A DNA stretch of 6,442 nucleotides from Ruminococcaceae bacterium UBA1213 (lineage in GTDB: Bacteria; Bacillota; Clostridia; Oscillospirales; Acutalibacteraceae): assembly GCA_002309275.1 (NCBI GenBank), contig DBXL01000187.1:1-6442 (forward strand). Reading direction: 5' to 3'. Each line of letters begins with the position of its first letter. Position 1 is the first letter of the stretch. This document shows, in pieces, positions 1 through 4,945 of this stretch. The notes beneath the pieces are model-generated. The model did not search any database. It was not told the origin of the DNA and saw nothing but the letters and a program-made list of their open reading frames with translations. The translations under genes and the position numbers were made by a program.

Positions 1-34
1 TGTGAGTATCAAAAAGATTTGAACTTTGTCACAT

Positions 35-142
35 TCTCTTTTCATGGAATACAGCGGCTTTTCTATCCTGTCCGTGAAAAGAAAAAGGCTTGTTGTCGGT
101 CTGACTTCAAGCCTTTGTGAATATTTCCGCTGTCGTTGTCAA
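35..142. repeat. Diverged repeat copy A (short form)
   Basis: Four blocks occur here in the same order as in copy B (665-893). They are TCTCTTTTCATGGA (35-48, identical), ATACAGCGG (49-57, identical), the GAAAAGAAAAAGGCT block (76-90, one base longer than in B) and a 19-base block at 124-142 with 15 matches. Copy A lacks about 59 bases between the first two blocks and about 60 between the last two. Confidence 0.5.
77..116 (-). terminator. Intrinsic terminator on the minus strand
   Basis: On the minus strand AAAGGCTTG (108-116) pairs perfectly with CAAGCCTTT (84-92) around a 15-base loop, followed by TTCTTTT. It is correctly placed to end a transcript of the small ORF at 298-564. Confidence 0.6.
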
Positions 143-163
143 ATGATCCAGCGGTTTTTTTTT
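127..163 (+). terminator. Intrinsic terminator on the plus strand
   Basis: CCGCTG (127-132) and CAGCGG (149-154) form a 6-base GC-rich stem with a 16-base loop, followed directly by nine T (155-163). It would stop rightward transcripts entering from beyond the left edge. No plus-strand gene is visible in the window to use it. Confidence 0.6.
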
Positions 164-170
164 CGGGTGA

Positions 171-192
171 AATCACTTTTTTAAAAGTGATT
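171..192. repeat. Perfect palindromic hairpin AATCACTTTT / AAAAGTGATT
   Basis: Ten-base arms with only TT between them, immediately after the T run of the plus-strand terminator. The 2-base centre disfavours an RNA hairpin and favours a protein-binding operator. Confidence 0.6.
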
Positions 193-209
193 GATTTACA
201 CTCAAATCC

Positions 210-240
210 GATTTTGTACGACATTATGACGTACAAAATC
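210..240. repeat. Near-perfect 31-base palindrome
   Basis: GATTTTGTACG (210-220) and CGTACAAAATC (230-240) are perfect 11-base arms. The 9-base centre ACATTATGA continues the symmetry as CAT-T-ATG after one mismatch. It lies 57 bases downstream of the small ORF stop. No T run follows on either strand, so a dimeric protein site or recombinase site fits better than a terminator. Confidence 0.65.
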
Positions 241-297
241 TCTGCTTGCAACCCCTCAAAATACTGTAAAAATTATAGTAGCCGTTCACAATTTGAA

Positions 298-564
298 TTA
301 TGAAAATTTCTGCAAAAACTTTTCTTTCTCTTTTTGCTCTGTGGGTGTCAACAGGTTTGCAGTCCTTGCAAGCTCGTTGTAGATGTGTGTTAGCCTGTCG
401 AACTGAATAACCGCTAACACGGCATTATCAAGGCTCATTTCTCCATTTGCCGCCTTAACAAGTCCCCTTGCATTGTTCATTATTGCCTTTATGTCGTACT
501 GTTCAATCTGATGTATCACGGCTTTCAACTCTCTTTCGGCTGTATTTTGTATCAATTTTATCAA
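298..564 (-). CDS. Small unrecognised helical protein (up to 88 residues), start uncertain
   Basis: I do not recognise it. The frame from the TTG at 564 gives 88 residues, mostly amphipathic helix with charged/hydrophobic alternation (AERELKAVIHQIEQYD, then FDRLTHIYNELARTANLL), ending in a Lys/Glu-rich tail. There is no signal peptide or membrane segment. The start is unclear: TTG 564 has no good ribosome binding site and overlaps the -10 of a strong promoter candidate (555-584). A GTG at 519 has a GAGAG-like site 9 bases upstream (73 residues). The ATG at 480 has AAGG 5 bases upstream (60 residues). An in-frame stop sits just above 564, so the gene could also be the 3' remnant of a longer one. 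It stands alone between long non-coding stretches, with a terminator about 180 bases downstream. A small DNA-binding or regulatory protein is possible but unsupported. Confidence 0.5.
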   Translation of the reverse strand: MIKLIQNTAERELKAVIHQIEQYDIKAIMNNARGLVKAANGEMSLDNAVLAVIQFDRLTHIYNELARTANLLTPTEQKEKEKFLQKFS

Positions 565-584
565 AAATCATTCTTTTGTGTCAA
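555..584 (-). promoter_or_regulatory. Strong promoter candidate upstream of, or overlapping, the small helical ORF
   Basis: On the minus strand a perfect TTGACA (579-584) is followed after 18 bases by TAAAAT (555-560). Transcription would start near 548, which argues that the small protein starts at 519 or 480 rather than at the TTG at 564. The GTAATAC array lies just upstream. Confidence 0.5.
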
Positions 585-592
585 CTGAAAAT

Positions 593-631
593 GTAATATG
601 TAATACATTACACCGTATTACAGCGTATTAC
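593..631. repeat. Array of four GTAATAC-type heptamers (two direct, two inverted)
   Basis: GTAATAT at 593-599 and GTAATAC at 600-606 are followed by GTATTAC (the reverse complement) at 615-621 and 625-631. The last two are 10 bases apart, one helical turn; the central pair forms an inverted repeat with an 8-base spacer. The array ends 9 bases upstream of the -35 of the 555-584 promoter. This is the layout of an activator or repressor site, or of short iterons. Confidence 0.55.
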
Positions 632-635
632 AAAT

Positions 636-661
636 ACAGCGGCTATATTTTATGCCGCTGT
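636..661. repeat. GC-rich hairpin ACAGCGGC / GCCGCTGT
   Basis: Perfect 8-base arms (636-643, 654-661) enclose a 10-base AT loop. Neither side has a proper T run (+ side: TCCTCTCTTTT), so it may be a weak terminator, a structured RNA element or a protein site. The stop codon of the open frame 643-897 lies within it. Confidence 0.5.
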
Positions 662-804
662 TCCTCTCTTTTCATGGATATATGCAACAGGCTTTTAAAA
701 TGCTCTGTATGCCCTCTCAGACGTTCCACAATGCCCGATACAGCGGTTAGGCATATAATTACACCTTGAAAGAAAAAGGCTCTAAAAACGGCTGTATTTT
801 GAAT

Positions 805-824
805 TGTTGGAGAATGTTGGAGAA
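805..824. repeat. Perfect tandem duplication of TGTTGGAGAA
   Basis: Two adjacent 10-base units, 805-814 and 815-824. The second unit is also the outer arm of the hairpin at 815-859. Confidence 0.8.
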
Positions 825-859
825 TATCGGCGGTCAGAGTTCCCCCGATACTTCCAACA
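815..859. repeat. Large imperfect hairpin in the intergenic region
   Basis: TGTTGGA (815-821) pairs with TCCAACA (853-859) and TATCGG (825-830) pairs with CCGATA (845-850), separated by a small internal loop; the apical loop is 14 bases. No T run follows on either strand, so it is not an obvious terminator. It could be RNA structure or a protein-binding or nicking site. Confidence 0.5.
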
Positions 860-900
860 CGGATATAAAAGGCGTTGCCGCTGTTGCCGTCAATGTATCA

Positions 901-1047
901 ATATCAATTTAAAGTATCAAAAATACTGTATTTATATCAAGATAACCGACCATAGAAATAAATATTTATTTGCATTTTAAAAATCAATATTGAGATGTCA
1001 GTTTCTGATATTATTTTAAATACATTTATTTTGATATTAGAAAATCA
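901..1047. other. AT-rich stretch with palindromes, no gene seen
   Basis: This stretch is very AT-rich. It holds the perfect 16-base palindrome AAATAAATATTTATTT (956-971), the 10-base palindrome TCAATATTGA (984-993) and several TATCA/TGATA words. I see no start codon with a ribosome binding site and no long open frame. It separates the terminator of the restriction-modification operon from the repeat-rich region on its left. Confidence 0.5.
914..929. repeat. 16-base exact repeat, intergenic copy
   Basis: GTATCAAAAATACTGT is identical to 5445-5460 inside the gene of the 180-residue protein. It contains the inverted repeat AGTAT-caaaa-ATACT (913-927). Related partial copies occur at 5-15 (AGTATCAAAAA) and 256-268 (TCAAAATACTGTA). 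Confidence 0.65.
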
Positions 1048-1081
1048 AGCCGTAAATGTAAATAAAATACATTTTACGGCT
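1048..1081 (-). terminator. Candidate intrinsic terminator after the restriction-modification operon
   Basis: On the minus strand AGCCGTAAAATGT and ACATTTACGGCT pair over 12 bases with one bulge and a short AT loop, followed by TGATTTTCT. It lies 50 bases after the specificity gene stop codon. The T run is interrupted, so efficiency is uncertain; the + strand reading (hairpin then TCTTTTTTG 10 bases later) is weaker. Confidence 0.5.
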
Positions 1082-1130
1082 ATCGGAGTATCTTTTTTGA
1101 ATTGATATGGTAATATCGCTGAATGTTTAT

Positions 1131-2240
1131 TTAGCTACTTTTTTTGTCACTATAAGGAAGTGATGTCATATATTGTTCAATCCATTCCCAATTAGGACTT
1201 CCATCAGCATTTACTGGAAGTTTTATAGGCATATCAGCTACGATATTGCTATATACTGCTCTTCCATAGTTATATTTGTACTGTTCTTTCATAATCAAAG
1301 TGGCAATAAAGATGCCTATGTTACTTGACAACGGAAATTTGGGTAATAATATATTTACCCTACCATGACTTACTGAATAAAATGCTTTTGGCTGATAGAA
1401 AGCGTTTCCAAACATATCTACGGTTAGACAGTTAGCATCAAACATTTTAGCTTCTCCATCTCCATTACTATCGATAAATCCTACAAGTCCATTGTTTTCT
1501 TTACCAGAAGATATAAGTCTAACGTCACCATATTCCATTTGATTCAATTTTATATCACCCGTTGAAAGAACAATTTCAAATAAATCTACAATTTTAAATT
1601 GTTGCCAGTCAACATCTTCAAGCAACATCTGTTTATCGGTATCCATGTTAGCATTATCTTTGAGCCAATTTCTAAAATCATCGATTTCCACTTTATTGGT
1701 AAATATTTTTATTGTATCCTTATCACCATCAGTAATTGTCATGATATCGTTAATCTGATTATCCGTATCTTTTTCAAGCGATTTCATATAATTTTCCATC
1801 CACTTCCAATCGGGATTTCCATTGTCATCTACTGGAAGCATGATAATTTCATTTGGCAAACTTGTTCGATATTTATGAGAGTGGGAATACTTATACTTGT
1901 GCATGTCTAAAATGGAAACAACAAAAGGTCCAGTAAGATTGTTTATGTTTTCGTTGTATCCTACTGATGTTGTAGTGGAACCTATAAAATCATCTGCAAC
2001 ATAATTTGTGTATCCACAGGAACCATCACCATCACAAATAAACACAATACAATTACCTTTGGATAATAACGCATCATCACGTTTTACTTTACGCATAACA
2101 CCATTTTCACTTTTTTTTGCACCACGATAAAATACATCATTTCCTTCCTGAAGCAAAGAAGCATTTCCACATTTGCAAGGTTCTATACGAAACAAATCGG
2201 ATATTTTGAATGTACCCCATTTTTTATCTGTAAGTTTCAT
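1131..2240 (-). CDS. Restriction-modification specificity subunit with two target-recognition domains (BcgI-B/HsdS-like)
   Basis: The 369-residue protein is built of two homologous halves about 206 residues apart. Half 1 starts with W8-GTFKISDLF and ends with LPVDDNGNPDWKWMENYMKSL (135-155). Half 2 starts with W212-QQFKIVDLF and ends with LPVNADGSPNWEWIEQYMTSL (341-361). The region after each LPV motif, plus the helical stretch near 150-205, would form the spacer helices. Two TRDs in one chain normally read the two halves of an interrupted, asymmetric DNA site; the site cannot be deduced here. The 'LPV..(D/G)G.P(D/N)W.W' ending is what I associate with BcgI-type and type IIG partner S subunits rather than classical type I HsdS (family knowledge). 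The ATG is 2 bases after the methyltransferase stop, with AAGGTGAGG 7 bases upstream, so translation is probably coupled. A run of eight A lies in codons near residue 42. The gene looks intact. Confidence 0.88.
   Translation of the reverse strand: MKLTDKKWGTFKISDLFRIEPCKCGNASLLQEGNDVFYRGAKKSENGVMRKVKRDDALLSKGNCIVFICDGDGSCGYTNYVADDFIGSTTTSVGYNENINNLTGPFVVSILDMHKYKYSHSHKYRTSLPNEIIMLPVDDNGNPDWKWMENYMKSLEKDTDNQINDIMTITDGDKDTIKIFTNKVEIDDFRNWLKDNANMDTDKQMLLEDVDWQQFKIVDLFEIVLSTGDIKLNQMEYGDVRLISSGKENNGLVGFIDSNGDGEAKMFDANCLTVDMFGNAFYQPKAFYSVSHGRVNILLPKFPLSSNIGIFIATLIMKEQYKYNYGRAVYSNIVADMPIKLPVNADGSPNWEWIEQYMTSLPYSDKKSS
1181..1220. repeat. Diverged direct repeat, copy in the second TRD half of the S gene
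   Basis: This pairs with 1799-1838 without gaps; I count 31 matching bases of 40. Both encode the LPV...P(D/N)W.W motif that closes each half of the specificity subunit, so the repeat reflects an ancient internal gene duplication. Confidence 0.75.
1799..1838. repeat. Diverged direct repeat, copy in the first TRD half of the S gene
   Basis: Partner of 1181-1220 (31 of 40 bases alike, no gaps). Such paired segments in S genes are where half-gene exchange can occur, although the divergence here makes frequent exchange unlikely. Confidence 0.75.
2111..2118 (-). repeat. Homopolymer tract A8 in the first TRD of the specificity gene
   Basis: Eight consecutive A on the coding strand (T8 on +) fall at about residues 41-44. 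Loss or gain of one base would truncate the specificity subunit early. Listed because homopolymers in S genes can slip; eight bases is modest and the frame is intact here. Confidence 0.6.
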
Positions 2241-2242
2241 AA

Positions 2243-4804
2243 TTATTCCTCACCTTTCTCTTCCTCTTTTTCGGGTGAATTGTTATCTGTAAAGAGCAGG
2301 TTGTTATCGACCATATACTGGAATAACTTGTAATTCCTCATTGTTTTTATAAAATCAGCGTTTGTCAATTCATGATAATCCGTCTTTACGTAATCGAGAA
2401 TATTCCAGTCCATATTATCCCAAACTTTTACAGGTGTCATAATTGGTATTTTGTTGCCATTACTGTCCAAAGCTAAGACTTTTTGTCCTTTAACTGTTTT
2501 TTCTTTCCACTTGGGATTGCCATGCTTATCTTTTTTCTGTTTCATGATTGTATGAGGATTGTCAAATATCTTTATGGAAATGGATTTAATTCCACCATCA
2601 CGAATATCTTTTTTGAATGAAGATGACGGTATCATTGTAGCTTGGGTTACTGTTTCATTAGGGAACGCCGCATTGTAGGCTTGTGTCAATGCTGTTAATT
2701 TTCCAAAATCATTCTTGACTGTTTTGTCCATATCTGACAAATACATATCGTGATAACCCCTTTGGGGCTCATACCAACTATTTTTAAATTCAAAACGACC
2801 ATGCTTATTAACCATCTTGAATCCATCTTCACGCCAATCTGCAAGGAATGTTTTTCCGCCGTTTTTCAAAAAATCCTGATGCTTAACATGAGCTTTAAAA
2901 ACTAATATGCAAGTACCTACAGAAGCACCGCTGTTACAAATATTGGTAAATAATTGGGTTGGCATAAGGATACTTGCTAGCAGAGCATGGTCTTCAAGGA
3001 TTTTTTCTTTATAAGCATTCTTTTTTGCACCTTGATTAGATACAGGCACTATAGCAAGACCTATACCACCTTTTTTCAAATACTTTAATTCAGCACCAAT
3101 AAAATCGTATTCCTCATAATCTTTTCCATATGGAGGATTTATCATACCAATATCAGCACCATTGCTCTTAAAAATCTCATTTATCACAATATTTTTAACA
3201 CGTTTTTCGTAATCTCCATCAGGCTCTTTAGAAGATTTCGGAACACTAGACAAAATATCTTCATACAACTTATGATATAATTCTTCATCTTTGTCATACA
3301 AACTACAGAGTTCTGAACCAAATGTCTGATTGTCATCCGAAACACTTGAAACAAGACTGTCAAGATTATATAACCTTGAACTACCGTCGCCATGGAAATT
3401 CATATTGGCGTAGGCAAGCATAAACATATTTGGAGCTTTTTCAACACCGATAAGACAATTTTTTCTAGCCATTTCCTTTGCATGTTTTCTCTGTTTATCA
3501 CTTAAAGAAACGTCATTATCTATACTTTTGTCGATATATTTAAGTGCTGCTATAAGAAATCCACCTGAACCCGTACAAATATCCAAAATAGTTGTATTTC
3601 TATCTATTTTCTCTCCCCTAAAATACTCAGCAATATCACAAAACAGGCGTGTTACATGGTTTGGTGTTAAAACAATACCTTTCTTTTTATCAGACGCATA
3701 ATAAACCAAGAAAAGAGAATAGAACGTTCCCATAACATCTATACCCTTATCTTTGTATTTATCATAAACTTTAATAATATGATTATAAATTGAATAGGTA
3801 ACACGTGAAAGAATAGTATCGCCACCTTCGGCAAAAAACTTTTTATCGCTTTTATCCTTATCATCCCATTCTGTCAAGGTGTTACTTATTTGACTGGTCA
3901 AGTGTGATTTTATAAGAATGCTTTGAACATATTCTCTTAATGTTGCAATCTTTTCAGCAGGCATTCCTTTTTTGGAATCGGTAATAATACCATATTTTGT
4001 ATTATCATTATCCTCTAATAAAGCTTTCTCGATATCTTCTCTATTGATAATATCTGTGCCATTTTTTACTTTTTGGTAAAGGTTAGATTTTCTATTAGTA
4101 AGTGCTAAAGCTACAATAGAAACAAGTCCTAATCTGTCTGCATCGTCAACGCCGACTTTATATAAGAACCTCGAACTGGTTTCAGCATATTTACGAAGTT
4201 CATCATAAATCTGTTCATAGGTACGTTCTATATCACCTTTCAATAAAGCAATTTTAGACTTGTAGTCCGACAACGACAAAAGTGCATTTGTATAATTACC
4301 ACAACATATAATTTTAATGTCTTTTACATCACCATTCTTCGGGAAAAAGAATGTAGCTGACTGAAAATTTCCAACTGTACCATCCGAAAAGTTCGCAATG
4401 GCAATAACATCTTTTTCAGATTTGAGATGTTCTGCATACCAAAGTACATCATCAATCGGACACTTATATAATCTTGATACATCATATCCGTTTTTAATGT
4501 ATTCCTCTATATTGTCGTAACCACTAAACATCGTGGTAGGCTTCTTATCTTTGTCTTCTATGACTATATAAAAATCAGGTGTATCTATGACAAATTCAGG
4601 TTTACCTGCATTTCCTTTAAGGCTTTTAGAAGCATTCTCAAGCAATTCGGTCAAGGTAGTATTAGCACAAGTTCCCCCCGTATATGAATTTTGCGAATAC
4701 CATACAACTTTATCGTTGTTTTTGGTATCAGCCGTAACAGGATACCCTTTATCACCGCTTGTAAGTAATGCTAATACCAAATTATCTGTATTTACTTCTG
4801 GCAT
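2243..4804 (-). CDS. Restriction-modification enzyme: N6-adenine DNA methyltransferase with N-terminal PD-(D/E)xK-like nuclease motif (BcgI-A-like)
   Basis: The frame is open from 4885, but I prefer the ATG at 4804 (853 residues). It has AAGGAT upstream and lies downstream of promoter-like hexamers, while the 4885 ATG has no Shine-Dalgarno sequence. Numbered from 4804: the N-terminal part has GKPEFVI then YIVIEDK, giving P69-E70 and E83-D84-K85, the spacing of a PD-(D/E)xK nuclease core. Next comes a helical region (about 190-350), the motif X-like GIVLTP (376-381), the SAM-binding motif I DICTGSGGF (408-416) and the catalytic motif IV NPPY (556-559), the order of gamma-type HsdM/type IIG adenine methyltransferases. 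The protein would methylate, and probably cut, DNA at sites chosen by the specificity subunit encoded 2 bases downstream. HsdM alone is usually near 500 residues; the extra length and nuclease motif favour a fused enzyme. No separate HsdR gene is present. Cleavage activity is inferred. G+C is lower than in the helicase operon, suggesting acquisition by transfer. Confidence 0.9.
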   Translation of the reverse strand: MPEVNTDNLVLALLTSGDKGYPVTADTKNNDKVVWYSQNSYTGGTCANTTLTELLENASKSLKGNAGKPEFVIDTPDFYIVIEDKDKKPTTMFSGYDNIEEYIKNGYDVSRLYKCPIDDVLWYAEHLKSEKDVIAIANFSDGTVGNFQSATFFFPKNGDVKDIKIICCGNYTNALLSLSDYKSKIALLKGDIERTYEQIYDELRKYAETSSRFLYKVGVDDADRLGLVSIVALALTNRKSNLYQKVKNGTDIINREDIEKALLEDNDNTKYGIITDSKKGMPAEKIATLREYVQSILIKSHLTSQISNTLTEWDDKDKSDKKFFAEGGDTILSRVTYSIYNHIIKVYDKYKDKGIDVMGTFYSLFLVYYASDKKKGIVLTPNHVTRLFCDIAEYFRGEKIDRNTTILDICTGSGGFLIAALKYIDKSIDNDVSLSDKQRKHAKEMARKNCLIGVEKAPNMFMLAYANMNFHGDGSSRLYNLDSLVSSVSDDNQTFGSELCSLYDKDEELYHKLYEDILSSVPKSSKEPDGDYEKRVKNIVINEIFKSNGADIGMINPPYGKDYEEYDFIGAELKYLKKGGIGLAIVPVSNQGAKKNAYKEKILEDHALLASILMPTQLFTNICNSGASVGTCILVFKAHVKHQDFLKNGGKTFLADWREDGFKMVNKHGRFEFKNSWYEPQRGYHDMYLSDMDKTVKNDFGKLTALTQAYNAAFPNETVTQATMIPSSSFKKDIRDGGIKSISIKIFDNPHTIMKQKKDKHGNPKWKEKTVKGQKVLALDSNGNKIPIMTPVKVWDNMDWNILDYVKTDYHELTNADFIKTMRNYKLFQYMVDNNLLFTDNNSPEKEEEKGEE
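2248..2256 (-). promoter_or_regulatory. Strong ribosome binding site for the specificity subunit
   Basis: AAGGTGAGG on the minus strand lies inside the last codons of the methyltransferase gene, 7 bases before the ATG at 2240. It supports this start and translational coupling of the two restriction-modification genes. Confidence 0.75.
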
Positions 4805-4847
4805 ATCCCAACACATCCTTAATTTACAAAAATTATACACTACACTT

Positions 4848-4876
4848 ATTCTATAATACTCAATATTCAATCGCAA
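4848..4876 (-). promoter_or_regulatory. Candidate promoter of the restriction-modification operon
   Basis: On the minus strand TTGCGA (4871-4876) and TAGAAT (4848-4853) are separated by 17 bases, a reasonable sigma-70/SigA pair. A perfect TATAAT also lies at 4832-4837, but its best -35 match (TTGAGT, 4858-4863) is 20 bases away. Either would give a start of transcription between about 4841 and 4825, downstream of the ATG at 4885. This supports translation from 4804 and independent expression of the module. Confidence 0.45.
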
Positions 4877-4884
4877 ATCAAGCA

Positions 4885-4921
4885 TTTTTTGATATTTTAT
4901 CGTTATTTATTTATCAAAAAA
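4885..4921. repeat. AT-only inverted repeat in the gap between the helicase operon and the restriction-modification module
   Basis: TTTTTTGATA (4885-4894) and TATCAAAAAA (4912-4921) are perfect 10-base arms around a 17-base loop. The stem has one G:C pair only, so it is a weak terminator at best for the upstream operon. It marks the junction where base composition drops. Confidence 0.4.
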
Positions 4922-4945
4922 ATATTATTTTCATAAACAAAAAAC

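Larger units (their letters stand above)
665..893. repeat. Diverged repeat copy B (long form)
   Basis: The corresponding blocks are at 665-678, 738-746, 768-781 and 875-893. Together with copy A it brackets the small ORF at 298-564. Collinearity of four blocks makes chance unlikely, but the intervening sequence has diverged beyond alignment by eye. Confidence 0.5.
643..897 (-). other. Open frame of 84 codons without a usable start, possible gene remnant
   Basis: On the minus strand 84 codons run without a stop from just after a TGA (898-900) to TAG (643-645), with no ATG before codon 75 and a single GTG at codon 57. The translation is not recognised. It contains IDGNSGN near the start and AFFFQG in the middle; a frame at 251-63 has the similar FDNDSGN and AFFFSR. 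The frame could be a degraded gene or a by-product of repeated non-coding sequence. I would not annotate a protein here. Confidence 0.2.

Noticed and set aside
1..45. Possible minus-strand gene start (ATG at 45, MKREC...) running off the left edge
   Set aside because: Only 15 codons are visible and no ribosome binding site lies upstream. The same TCCATGAAAAGAGA occurs at 665-678, where the frame stops after 10 codons, so it belongs to the repeat.
63..251. 62-codon minus-strand frame at the left edge
   Set aside because: It runs through both terminators and both palindromes, starts at a TTG with no properly spaced ribosome binding site, and its composition follows the hairpins. Treated as non-coding, though its partial likeness to the 643-897 frame is noted.
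593..661. CRISPR array
   Set aside because: The repeated words are 7-9 bases with no uniform spacers and no cas genes are nearby.
578..769. 63-codon plus-strand frame
   Set aside because: Cys/Arg-rich low-quality translation across the heptamer array and hairpin, no ribosome binding site, opposite to all other genes. A chance frame.
1599..1910. 103-codon plus-strand frame
   Set aside because: Lies wholly within the specificity gene on the opposite strand; Ile/Phe-rich translation is the shadow of an AT-rich gene.
1131..4885. Classical type I restriction system missing its HsdR
   Set aside because: Considered because of the HsdM-like and HsdS-like genes. The N-terminal PE...EDK motif and the extra length of the methyltransferase, with the BcgI-type S endings, fit a fused enzyme better; an orphan type I pair remains the main alternative.
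900..4945. Insertion sequence or transposon around the restriction-modification module
   Set aside because: No transposase or recombinase gene, terminal inverted repeat or target duplication could be found at either border. The 16-base shared word does not sit at the exact composition borders.
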